DNA of 64,000 nt from Hypomyces perniciosus (lineage: Eukaryota; Ascomycota; Sordariomycetes; Hypocreales; Hypocreaceae): contig SPDT01000001.1 of the NCBI GenBank assembly GCA_008477525.1, positions 1,054,001-1,118,000 of the forward strand, given 5' to 3'. Under the pieces are notes generated by a model. It saw only the letters and a program-made list of their open reading frames with translations. It was not told the DNA's origin and did no database searches. This document shows positions 23,601-31,700 of the stretch, piece by piece; the first letter of the stretch is position 1; every line of letters starts with the position of its first letter. The translations under genes and the position numbers were made by a program.

Positions 23601-24456
23601 AGTCGAGGAGGGTCTTCCGTAACACTAATAGTTCCTCGCGTGACATGCTGTAAAGGGGGCCCCAAGGGAGTTCCGGTTCTTTGCCGTGTTCATCGGCTTT
23701 CAGGGGAATCTGCAAATCGACTCCGGGGCGGCGTGGTGGAAGCTTAGTAGCTTCTTTTATAGAGAATAGCGAACAGAACTCTTTGTATAGTTCGGGGGGG
23801 ATATATTCCCGGGGATCTATAGGTTTCTCAGGCTGGAGTGCTTTTTCAATGTCGGATAAGCTGATAGCTCGGAGGAAGTACGCTTCCTTTTCGCTGTTCC
23901 TTTTAGTGCGGCGGTATTCTGCTTGCAATATCGAGGCTGGTATAAGCCGGGCTCTTCGTATGGCCTTAATATTCCCGGGCTCCTCCTCATCTGCGAATCG
24001 TAGCTGTAGGCCGGCTTTTCCGTGGCTAACTTCCTTCTTGGCTGCATTATATACTACCTGGTTAGCCTCAGCCCAAGGCTTACCGAGGATTAGGTCATGA
24101 TCTAGTTTATCCACTATATAGGCGTATTGACGTTCAATATAGCCGCATAGATCCAGGTAAATAACAGCGACACGGCTGGTTTCTACCTTCTCGTGGATCT
24201 CGGTAAACGTCCCAATCTTCCTTTTAGTGATCTTGATCTGCGGGAGGTGTAACTTCCGGGCAAGGGAGGAGTTTATAACAGCATAAAGGTCACAGCCAGT
24301 ATCGAATAGTGCTGTAATAGGTATATTCTCTATTCTGGCTTGTAACGTTGCTGATTCGCCGGTCATTCGCTCCTTGAACTCCTTCCATCCCTTCAGTTCT
24401 TCCTTTGTGGGCTCCAACGCCCGACTTTGCGTTGGAGCTAATCTTTTGACTCGTCG
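20692..24456 (-). CDS. pol: Pol polyprotein of element A: protease, RT, RNase H, integrase, chromodomain
   Basis: The open frame runs from 24456, just after a TAG, to the stop at 20692-20694. Residue numbers here count from the TTG at 24417, which gives 1241 residues. Protease DTG is at 39-41. Reverse transcriptase carries VDYRALN at 304-310 and the active-site YLDD at 402-405. RNase H has EAD at 551-553 and SDH near 620. The integrase zinc site is H795, H802, C832, C835, and its catalytic triad is D865, D926, E962 with the exact D-35-E spacing. A chromodomain covers about 1161-1216, with cage candidates W1163, W1188 and Y1191. The GPY/F module before it is atypical (LHHKY). There is no ATG near the start; the first is codon 18. 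The frame is -1 relative to gag and overlaps it by 19 nt, so a Gag-Pol fusion by frameshifting is likely. Confidence 0.95.
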   Translation of the reverse strand, partial: RRVKRLAPTQSRALEPTKEELKGWKEFKERMTGESATLQARIENIPITALFDTGCDLYAVINSSLARKLHLPQIKITKRKIGTFTEIHEKVETSRVAVIYLDLCGYIERQYAYIVDKLDHDLILGKPWAEANQVVYNAAKKEVSHGKAGLQLRFADEEEPGNIKAIRRARLIPASILQAEYRRTKRNSEKEAYFLRAISLSDIEKALQPEKPIDPREYIPPELYKEFCSLFSIKEATKLPPRRPGVDLQIPLKADEHGKEPELPWGPLYSMSREELLVLRKTLLDLLDKGFIRASSSAAAAPVLFVRKPGGGIRFCVDYRALNAITQRDRYPLPLFSETLNSLTKAKWFTKLDIVAAFHKIRVAKGEEHKTAFRTRYGLYEWRVVPFGLTGAPAAFQRYINQVLRPFLDDFASAYLDDILIYTDGSRKDHMKKVRRVLRALADAGLHLDPRKCAFAQKEIKYLGFIIHAGKGIACDPEKQRAISEWQAPTTVTGVRSFLGFANYYRIFIPGFSRIAHPLVRLTKKGTPFQWKGMEEAAFQELKRLFIEAPILQAWDPTKRTFVEADCSGYALGGVLLQENKKGERHAIAYHSQKLSPAEYNYPIHDKEMLAVIRCLEEWRAELRSCDPFTVISDHKNLQFFMTRRKLSERQTRWAEFLSQFDFTIQYRPGSEAAAPDALSRREQDLPLNEGDERELSRYIQLIPAAPAIRRFEDSDTDLPLMRVFDGNEELQDLWNLTIQKDPVYRRVYAAVRKEERSLPADLQLKVQISECTIDEEQRLTFRDRIWVPATTEEEGETLRTRIVQAEHDAAVSGHPGRDGTLAIISRRFFWPGISSTVRQFLRNCSICGRGKVWRSYKRGLLKPLPIPQRIRSDLAMDFIVDLPPTGPTQARYLWVIIDRLTKNITLEVMESMEAEACAKRFLQCHYRFHGMPRSIVSDRGSNWTSRFWRAFCKLAGTQQRLSTAYHPQTDGGPERSNQEIQAYLRAYIDYSQSDWGDLLPAAQLALNNREHTAIQMSPFFLEHGYHVEPLQLYTKENEAIGLKDPEEKAAKEIVERLEGVTAFAQAALAATQQRYEDSANQRRGPSERYEVGDKVWLHLGNYNTPRPSKKLDALHHKYTVTKVISPHVVELGVPTGIYPRFHVDLLRRAADDPLPGQISDDPQPPPIRVDGEDEWEVEEVLCARTKRRGRGSFREALIQWKGYIEPTWEPIHVLEDTAALDDYISKYGPIESNDGPLNSYAPAKQRRPRREPP
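24438..24456 (-). promoter_or_regulatory. gag/pol overlap, presumed -1 frameshift window
   Basis: Pol lies in the -1 frame relative to gag and first opens at 24456, so a shift must occur within these 19 nt unless pol is reinitiated. The gag codons here are GAC GAG TCA AAA GAT TAG. An AAA codon preceded by A can re-pair one base back on AAA. No classic X-XXY-YYZ heptamer is present, so the mechanism is open. Confidence 0.55.
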
Positions 24457-25586
24457 CTAGAGTTACTGTTTTCCTCGCCGTTGGTATGCTGGTTGTTATC
24501 ATCAGACTCGCGGTCGGCGATCTGGACCTGATGCGCCCGGGCTCTGTGGCCTTTCTTGCAAAACCGGGCAATATGTCCCTCCTTCCCGCAACGGTAACAT
24601 GTGGCCTCCCGGGCAGTGTCTGCCTCGCTCGGTAAGGAGCTGCGTCGGCGCTGGTTCTTCATGCGGTTCACGCCCCCCATCCGGGTATCGCCCTCCTCGT
24701 CGACTGCTCGTGTATAGTCCTTCGAAGTGCGATGTGGTTGGGGCTTATTATGTTTTTTCTGCCGGGAGTGGCCTATCGAGGCGGCTCCCGCGTTCCGTCG
24801 GTCTGGATCTAATCGTTCGACGCGGCTAGCGATATCCTGGACCTTAGCAAGCCATTCGCTATAGGTAAGCGGCAGGTCCACCGTTGCTAAGCGGAATCGT
24901 AGTTCTGGAGATAACGCTCCCTCGAGGAAGATGATCTTGGCTTGGTCAGCCCAGTCGTCGCCGCCTGCCTCAGAGAGCTTCTGTTCGAAGCGGGGAAGGA
25001 AAGATGAGAGCGAAGTCTTATCTCCTTGCTTGAGAGTGCGCAGCTCTTGCGCAGCTCGGTTCCGGAGTCCTTGATCCTTGTAGGTACGGTCCAGGTATCG
25101 CATAAATTCCGCTGGGTCGTAGTTCCTGTTGGTTCCTCCTGACGCATAGAAGGTAGCGACTACCTGCTTAGGTGTAGCGTCTAAGCAGGAGTTAATAAGG
25201 TACCACCGTTCTCTGTTGCTGTTATAGAACTCTTTGTCGAGTTCGAGCTTTTCGCGCATATCTTGCGCCCATGCGGCGTACTCCCTTCGCTTTCCCGAGA
25301 ATTTAGATGGGTTGGGGAGTGGCTTCCTCTTGACCCTGGGAGCTTGTGTAAACTCTATCGTAGAGGTCGATGCAGGCTTCATGGTTGCGGCCTGCGCGGG
25401 TTCTTGCTCAGGTTGCGGAAGGAATGACATCTCGTCTTCCTGGCTATCTAGCCCCTGAGTCGCTGGTGCTATGGAGTCCAGCTTTCTCATCAGTGCAGCT
25501 ATTTGTTCCTGTAAAGGTAGAACAGCTTGCTCGATCCGCGACTGTACGTCGTCGCCCTCGGAGGCTTGGTCTCCGAAATTCGCCAT
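24438..25586 (-). CDS. gag: Gag structural protein of element A with CCHC zinc knuckle
   Basis: The 382-residue ORF starts at an ATG at 25586, 60 nt after the 5' LTR, and ends in TAG (24438-24440). A charged, partly helical N-terminus is followed by a retrotransposon-gag core around 95-260 (KFSGKRREYAAW, then FLPRFEQKL and FLEGALSPELR). A basic linker follows, then one zinc knuckle, C330-x2-C333-x4-H338-x4-C343. The tail is acidic and Ser/Asn-rich. Gag would build the virus-like particle and bind element RNA. The last codons include an AAAA run just before the stop, where the -1 shift into pol could happen. Confidence 0.94.
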   Translation of the reverse strand: MANFGDQASEGDDVQSRIEQAVLPLQEQIAALMRKLDSIAPATQGLDSQEDEMSFLPQPEQEPAQAATMKPASTSTIEFTQAPRVKRKPLPNPSKFSGKRREYAAWAQDMREKLELDKEFYNSNRERWYLINSCLDATPKQVVATFYASGGTNRNYDPAEFMRYLDRTYKDQGLRNRAAQELRTLKQGDKTSLSSFLPRFEQKLSEAGGDDWADQAKIIFLEGALSPELRFRLATVDLPLTYSEWLAKVQDIASRVERLDPDRRNAGAASIGHSRQKKHNKPQPHRTSKDYTRAVDEEGDTRMGGVNRMKNQRRRSSLPSEADTAREATCYRCGKEGHIARFCKKGHRARAHQVQIADRESDDNNQHTNGEENSNSSDESKD

Positions 25587-25635
25587 TTTCCTTCTGCAGT
25601 GAGAGTTCCGTTACTCACTGGCTAGGTAGTAGCTG

Positions 25636-25646
25636 AGCTATAGATA
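25636..25646 (-). promoter_or_regulatory. Self-priming primer-binding site of element A
   Basis: Directly after the 5' LTR the minus strand reads TATCTATAGCT. This is the exact complement of AGCTATAGATA inside the LTR (25712 to 25702). No tRNA-type TGG site is present. Self-primed elements of the Tf1/sushi group also use an 11-nt match adjacent to the LTR. Confidence 0.85.
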
Positions 25647-25872
25647 TGTAACGGGTGTAGCCTAACTGGAAAGCACGCAGTTAGGGCACCTCTGTATTGT
25701 CTATCTATAGCTGAAGGAAGGAAGCTCTATACTAGCTATGCATGCGTTATATAGTTGTGCGTATAGGGTTGTGGCCGAGGTGGTTTCCTAATTAGGTAAG
25801 CGGTCTAGTATTGGTCGTATTTCCGGATTCGGCGTAGTCGTGATTCCGGGAGACATGGCCTAGCCTGTGACA
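25647..25872 (-). repeat. 5' LTR of element A, with promoter
   Basis: This 226-bp LTR starts TGTCACAGG and ends CGTTACA on the minus strand. It is followed by TATCTATAGCT and the gag leader. It carries a TATATAA box at 25753-25747 and the self-primer segment at 25712-25702. Confidence 0.96.
25702..25753 (-). promoter_or_regulatory. TATA box and predicted RNA start / self-primer of element A
   Basis: TATATAA begins at 25753, and AGCTATAGATA begins 41 nt downstream at 25712. In Tf1 the first 11 nt of the mRNA fold back onto the primer site. By analogy the transcript should start at 25712. The TATA spacing fits, but the start has not been observed. Confidence 0.65.
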
Positions 25873-26261
25873 AATATAACTTAAAATAGCTTTAGTATTT
25901 ATAATTAAAATATTTAAGCTTAAAAGCACTTAGAGTATTTATAAAAAATATAAGGAATATATATATTAAAAGAATTATATATATAGATTATAGGGCTTAT
26001 ACTTTTATATATATAAAGTAGATTATCTTTTATAAACTGTTTAATAAATAAGCGTTAAAACTATTCTTTAAAGTATATTAGGATCTTTAAATTATCTTTA
26101 AGGCTATAATAAAAATAACTGGCTTTTAGTACTTAAGGAAAAATATACTATATAGTTATATGTATAGTTATTATTAAATAAAAAATAAAAGACTGTTTTT
26201 AATACTCTTTTTAACTTTATAAATATAGTAAAAATATAATATAATATCTTTATATACTTCT
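25873..26261 (+). pseudogene. E1 copia pol relic, part 2
   Basis: The piece starts with the second AATAT duplication and is collinear with D2 from about 36621 to 37010, the protease to integrase zinc-region part of copia pol. It ends CTTCT at 26257-26261, the target duplication of D1. It is RIPed and not coding. Confidence 0.8.
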
Positions 26262-26527
26262 TGTGGCGGAGCGCGGCACAGCTATATGGAGTATAGAGAG
26301 ATGGGAAACGAAGCTTGATTCTATGAAAGAGAATATGCCGTAGTGGCCTCGCTATATATATATATAGCTAATATAAAGAAGACGCTGTGTGCAGGCGCTT
26401 ATAAAGCGCCTGCACAGTCTAACACATCGCTTATGCGATGTGTGTGTTAGCTTGTATCTGCTTACATAGCAGATAAGAGCTCCCTAGCGCTGATAAGCGG
26501 TAGGGCCCCGGCCTATTTAACCTAATA
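26262..26527 (-). repeat. 3' LTR of D1, with an array of palindromes
   Basis: The LTR is 266 bp and ends GCGGAGCG...CCACA-type on the minus strand. It is the least RIPed D LTR. It contains four successive hairpin-forming inverted repeats at 26391-26413, 26422-26443, 26456-26474 and 26482-26505, plus an alternating AT palindrome near 26350-26370 that would serve as a TATA region. Confidence 0.92.
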
Positions 26528-26537
26528 TACCCCCCAG
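26528..26537 (-). promoter_or_regulatory. Polypurine tract of D1
   Basis: The minus strand reads CTGGGGGGTA directly before the 3' LTR. The same tract is seen before the D2 3' LTR (CTAGGGGGTA, 41591-41600) and at the window end after 63983, which fixes the strand of each element. Confidence 0.85.
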
Positions 26538-26634
26538 CTAATGAGGCTATTCCCAATGCCTTATTGACTGCTACTCTAGCTTATCCGTAGTGTTGTGACT
26601 GACTGGCCGCGCTTTTAGAGCCTCTTTTGTTTAG

Positions 26635-26862
26635 TTAGAAGCTCCTTGTTGTAAACATATATCGATATTCTATTATAGAGGTAAAAGGAATGTAAGCGCT
26701 GTAACTATTATTGTTCTGTAATAATAAGAAGTTGAATAATAAAGCTTTTAAGTAGGTGAATCGGTCTTGAATAGCTAGAATAAGTATATTAACTGCCCCC
26801 CTAGCCCTTATTCCTTGCTCTTCTTCTTCAATCATTAATATTATTATTATTAACATTAACAA
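26635..26862 (-). CDS. Small sense-strand ORF downstream of D1 pol, 75 residues
   Basis: The ORF starts with ATG on the element's sense strand. It has a hydrophobic N-terminus rich in Ile and Leu, an EEEE cluster, then FTYLKALLFNFLLLQNNN. The corresponding regions of D2 (about 41000-41200) and E1 are decayed. It has no recognised domain, and the AT-rich TTA/ATA repeats make chance openness possible. It could be a remnant of a third element protein, but I would not rely on it. Confidence 0.2.
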   Translation of the reverse strand: MLMLIIIILMIEEEEQGIRARGAVNILILAIQDRFTYLKALLFNFLLLQNNNSYSAYIPFTSIIEYRYMFTTRSF

Positions 26863-26939
26863 TAATATTACCAGTAATATAGCCCCTACTATAAGTATTA
26901 CGCTTCTGACTAATTCCCTTTATGCTGTGTATTTATTAG

Positions 26940-27374
26940 CTAATAGCGAAATCGCAGAAGAAGAATACCTTGTCGGTGAAGTGTAGTTGTGGTCGCCCCC
27001 TGAAGGTGGCTCGTCGCGACATTGGTCGCTCGGCTAGCCGAGCGGCCACGCTTGTTGCTGCTCCTGCGCCTGCTCCTGAGCCGTCTCCTGCTCTTGCGCC
27101 GGCTGGTCCCGGCTGGTCTAGGCGTGCTGCGGCTATTGCCGCTCTTGACGTGCGCTTAGCTGCTATTCGTAAAGCATGCCTCGCTGCTGAGGCAGCTTTA
27201 TCCTTGTCTTTGTCGGCTCCTCCTCCTACTGCTGCCGTCCTGGCCCCTGCCCCCGTCACTGCTGCTGCTGCTCCTCCCGCTGCTCCCGCCGCTGCCCCTG
27301 CTGCTATGCTGTTATCCCCTCCTTGTAAGGGTTATCTGAAGTCGGCAATCGCCGGTAAAGGAGACTTCTCCTAG
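26940..27374 (+). CDS. Antisense Ala/Pro-rich open frame in the 3' region of D1
   Basis: The frame opens after a TAG at 26937-26939 and runs to TAG at 27372-27374 with no ATG until near its end. It is Ala/Pro-rich (long GCT/CCT runs) and ends CKGYLKSAIAGKGDFS. It lies opposite to pol, between the pol end and the 3' LTR. The same frame is recognisable in D2 (40451-40842) and E1 (44271-44690). The sense strand here is also open for 107 codons, so the openness may come from GC-rich triplet repeats. Differences between copies are RIP transitions and do not show selection. Function unknown. Confidence 0.3.
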   Translation, partial: LIAKSQKKNTLSVKCSCGRPLKVARRDIGRSASRAATLVAAPAPAPEPSPALAPAGPGWSRRAAAIAALDVRLAAIRKACLAAEAALSLSLSAPPPTAAVLAPAPVTAAAAPPAAPAAAPAAMLLSPPCKGYLKSAIAGKGDFS

Positions 27375-27870
27375 TGTATTTCTATTGCCTGCTCTTAGCG
27401 GTGCGCTGCTTGCTTTGGTGGTAATTACCGATATGCCCTCTGGTAAGCTCCTCTTTAACTTGCCTGTGTTGCTCTATTTAATTGTATACTCTATAGTCGT
27501 TTAGTGCTTGCACCGATTACATACTGGCTTTTTCAAGCTGTAAGTGAGGAGGATAACCGGGTAAGTATACTCTCCTTTCTTTATACGCTTATAAGCTTAT
27601 ATAATTAAATAGTACCCTAGTGCAAAAAGGCGTTACGCCTTTAATTTAACCTGTTAAAGGAGGAGAACTCGGTTTACCCTAAGGAGGCTGCTGCCTTAGG
27701 CAGCAGCGATAACAACAACAACGCCCTTTGCGCGCAAGCGCGCAAGGGCTAGAAAGCTCTTGGAGAATAGTTATTGCGGTAATAGGATATACCTTTATAG
27801 CTGGCGGCCTATAGGCCAGAATTGACCGGTTTCTTGTGTTCTTGTGTATTCTATTTTAGTAACTGTATAT
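27375..27870. other. Non-coding 3' spacer of D1 with strong hairpins
   Basis: Little RIP is seen here. Short palindromes include one at 27723-27749 and shorter ones such as AAAGGCGTTACGCCTTT near 27625. No open frame of note. It joins the end of the RNase H region to the antisense ORF region and is shared with D2 and E1. Confidence 0.5.
27723..27749. repeat. Near-perfect GC-rich hairpin
   Basis: GCCCTT-T-GCGCGC pairs with GCGCGC-AAGGGC around an AA centre: 12 base pairs with one bulged T. It sits in the D1 3' spacer. Confidence 0.8.
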
Positions 27871-30800
27871 CTGCTAAGTTTAATAGTGCTTTAAAGTGCT
27901 TAAAGCGCTGCTGTAGTAGGGCTTTAGTAAGCCTGTTAGTAGGTATAAGGTTAGTGGAAAGATAAAAAACTGTAAATAATCCTTTCTAGTATTCCTGCCA
28001 AAGCTATATATTTTATATATTAATGTAATGCAGGCGAGTGCTAATTTGTATACTCTCTTTAATTATAAGATATATAGTTAGTTGATTGTTATAATTAATA
28101 TTCTAATTAGCGCTGGGCTTGAATTTTATCTCTTAGAAAAGGCGATGTAAACCTATAGCCTCCTTTACTATTTGGGTAAGGGCAAGCAGCTTAGCTTCTG
28201 TTATAGATGTGCTAACAGTGCTTTAGCGCATTGTATTCTATAAGATAAGGCCTGAGAAAAGCGTGATAAGATACCCCTGAGACGATCTCCGAGTATTTAT
28301 ATTATCAGCGAAGGAAATATCGCTTAAAGCGGTTAAGACCTATATTTCTCCTTGCCCTCTATACTAAAGAGCTAGGAAACGCTATATATATAGATAGCGG
28401 ATTAGCTGGTTAACTGCTTTAAGGTGCTCCTTGCTGGGGTTGGTTAGAAACTGTGATAAAGCCGAGGCGCTGTAAGCTACATCAGGCCTTATTATAATAG
28501 CCGTATAGAGCACTAATCCCACTTTCTCTTAATATATCTTAATAGTTGCTTTTAAAGCTTGCGATATACTCTTTTAGAGCTCTGTAACGGGTATTGGAAT
28601 TATAGGAAGCCATATTCCTTTATTAAGCCCAAATCATTTCGCAATTTTCTCAAGATAGGTTTTATAGGAAAGGTATATCCTATACTTTATATAGTTGCGG
28701 GTAATCTTAATCCCTAAAAACTACTGCGCGTCTCCTCTACTATAAAGCTTATACTTCACTTCTAGAGCATTCAGTAGCTTAGTATAAAAAGCTTCGTTAT
28801 CACGATAATATGCAATTAAGATATTATCTATATAGAACACAACGAAAATCTTCTAAGCTTTATTATAGAAGAGACAGGGCTTTTTAAAGCTTAAGATTAA
28901 CCTTTATTGCCTTAAGGTTAAAGATAGTTTATTAAACTATAGCTTTGGTGAGTCCTTTAAGCTATATAAGGCTTTCGCGAGCTTCAGACAGATATTCGGC
29001 TGCTTAAAACCCTTAAAGAGTTTATATATAACTGGTTTCGAGTTCTTGTCCCTCGAGGCATTAAGAAAAGCATTCTTAACATTATACTGCTTTAACTTAA
29101 AGTCGAATCTTACTGCAAGAGCAACAAGCATACAGAAAGAACGCGCTGCTAATATAGCTGCATATATACTCTCTATAGTAGAGCGCTCTTATAAATCCCC
29201 ATAGACTACAAAACGAGCTTTACAGCATTCTAGATTTCCGTTTTAGTCGAAGTTATAAGTAAAAACCTAATGCACCGGTAATAGCTTTATTGTCGCCTTT
29301 AAGCATAGTATCTCTTGCCAGGTCCCTTTTGCATGCAGAGAGTTAATTTTATTATACGCAGCTTACTCAAACCTATCTTTAAGTGGGTGTTTTATAAGCT
29401 CCTTCCAGTCTTTTAGCGGTTTCGCCAAGTCCTCCCAGTAAATAGTTGGCTTATTAAGAGCTATACTCTTCTAAAAGGAAGATTTTCAGTCTATTACTGC
29501 ACTAAAAACAGCAAATACCATTTCCGCGCTCTTTAATTTATTGCTTATCGGCTTTTATTAATTAGGCAGCAGTCGATATAGCATTAAACCAAAAAGCCTA
29601 GTGATTATTAAGTATATACCAGGCTTATTATCCTTAAAAGCAGTATCCAGGGTGCGCGTCTTAGTCCTATACACTGGGAGGTACTCGTTAGCCTTTCTTG
29701 CGGGTTGCTTCCTTTAGAGTCTTAAGCTCCTGCAAGTGTCGGCTACTGCTCTGCCGCTTAAGGGATTATTAGCTGGCATTTCCTTAAAGGTCTGCTTTTC
29801 TTTTATAGAAGTGGGCGAGTCTTTTATATGCTAGTCTGCTTCTAGCCTTAGCGGACTATCCTCCTTCATCAGGTCATACACCCCTATTATGCGAGGCCGT
29901 TCTTCTATTATATCCCTCTCCGCAAAAAGGGGTAAGTCGCTCGCTAAAGCGTTGCCTAGGGTTCCCGTTAGCGCGCCGGTATTATCTGTAGAGATTAACT
30001 GTTCTGGGGTAGCCCTTAGTGTTTAAAGACCGAGAGGTCTTTTTAGGTGCACTAGTGGCTTACTTAGAGCGTTCGTTAAGCTATCCTTAACGCTCTATAT
30101 CTCTGCCACCCTTAAAGGTATGCTCTCTTTTTCCGTATTACCTATAAAGGTGTTCCTTGCTGCGGGAATATATATAGGGAAGAGTTTAAATTCCAGCTTA
30201 TCTTCTTTAACCTCATCAAACAGCTTATTCAACTCAGCCACAGACAGCTTATCCGCAATCTCTTTATTGCTATTAAAGAAGCTAATGTTATTAAACTGCA
30301 TATTCCTTATAATAATTACCTTCGCTAGGCGGGGTAACTAAATGCAATATATATTATTTGCAGTATAGCCAATAAGATATCTAATTAGCCCCCTAGGCTT
30401 AGTCTTAAATTCTCTTTTTTTCTGGCCAGCCTCGCGGTCTCTATTTAGTATATAGGCGCGGCAGCCGTATATATAGAGCCTGCTCTAATCTGGCTATAGG
30501 TCCGCTGAAGGCTCCTTTATTAGAAGGGGCGTAAAGTCGCGGAACTATTGCTTTAATTTGTCGATAGGTGATATTATATTAAGGCTGCGCGTAGGACTTA
30601 TATTAATAATATGCGCTGCAGCTTTTGCGCTCTTAGGCTATAAGTCGGTTGGGAGACCTGCAGCTTCTAGTATTTTAATCGACTTATTTATAACTTCCTG
30701 TTTTGCCTGTTCCGAAGCACTGTTCGGCTTATATGTATAGGAAGGGGCAAGCTTTAGGATAATACCTTTTATATTAGCCTAGATCTGGAAGCGTAATAAG

Positions 30801-31700
30801 CTCTTCACTGCAATTACAGCTTTCTCATTATTTTACCTAAAGAAGTATATAGAGACATTATATTGCATCTTTACTATACTTATAAAGTTAAATAAAGCAC
30901 TAAAAATAGTTTCCTGTTCTTTATTTAGTAAAAGGCGTATATATAGCCATATAGCGTATTCTTCTTTAAGCACTAAAAGCCAGTTATCCCTATTATAGCT
31001 TTTAAGATAGTCTTAAAGATCCTAATATACTCTAAAAAACGGTTTTAATGCTTATTTATTAAACGGTCTGCAAGAGATAACCTATTTCGCGTATATAAAA
31101 GCATAAGCCTTACATTCTATACGCGTAATTCCCTTAATGCGCATATTCCTTGCATTCTTTATAAGCGCTTTAAGCGCTTCTAGGCCTAGATATCTTAATT
31201 GTAGATATTAAAGCTATTTAAAGTTATATTGTAGTATTAGGGGATTATATATCGGTCTTTTCCTGCTTTTTAATGCTGTATAAATACTGTAGTTTGCGTT
31301 AAGAAGAATAAAAAGAGCTGTTAAGCTGCTTGGTATAGTATATTTAAGGATAGGGGTAATATAAAGCGATAGGGATTTATATTAAAGAAATAGAAGATTG
31401 TACTTATACTCTACTTTCCCTATAATAGTATTTAAACTGGCTGTGCCGGTGCAAAGCATATTATTACACCTTATTAGCTAAATCCCTGCTTTCTAAAGCT
31501 TTAACGAAGATATAATATTAATATAAAATCCTTTAACCACGGCTATATCTGAAAGCTTAATAGAGTGTATTATCTTTTAATGTAGATTGTAGAGAGTATC
31601 TTTTAGCAGATAACGACCTCTTTTAATTATTGGATAGCTAGCTCTTCCTGCTTTAATATAGTCCTCTTCCATGCTCGGGATAAAGGAGCTGGGAATAAGG
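27871..31700 (-). pseudogene. D1 copia pol relic: integrase, reverse transcriptase, RNase H
   Basis: Minus-strand translation gives copia RNase H around 27880-28360 (ADNINTRRSSQGYL, then STSITEAKLLAL and a KALLQQRF-type tail). Reverse transcriptase lies around 28600-29360; the open block at 28937-29131 reads QYNVKNAFLNA and KALYSLKDSPKL. Its active site is Y-I-D-N at 28823-28834 instead of Y-V-D-D, so the second catalytic aspartate is lost by a G-to-A change. Integrase remnants lie around 30300-31300. Many TAG codons stand where CAG (Gln) is expected. The region cannot make an active enzyme. Confidence 0.85.

Larger units (their letters stand above)
20453..25872 (-). mobile_element. Intact Ty3/gypsy chromovirus A (Tf1/sushi type), 5420 bp
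   Basis: This is a complete element on the minus strand: two 226-bp LTRs differing at one position (T at 20547, C at 25741), a perfect 5-bp target duplication AATAT (20448-20452 and 25873-25877), a self-complementary primer site, open gag and pol, and a polypurine tract. It shows no sign of RIP although it lies inside RIPed DNA and has a RIPed relative at 1-2340. It is inserted in the old copia copy E1. It is probably young and may be able to move, though expression is unknown. Confidence 0.96.

Noticed and set aside
20804..24100. Several plus-strand frames of 70-140 codons opposite element A pol
   Set aside because: They are antisense shadows of a well supported pol gene.
25587..25646. tRNA-type primer-binding site after the A 5' LTR
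   Set aside because: No TGG start or recognisable tRNA 3' complement is present; the 11-nt self-match explains priming better.
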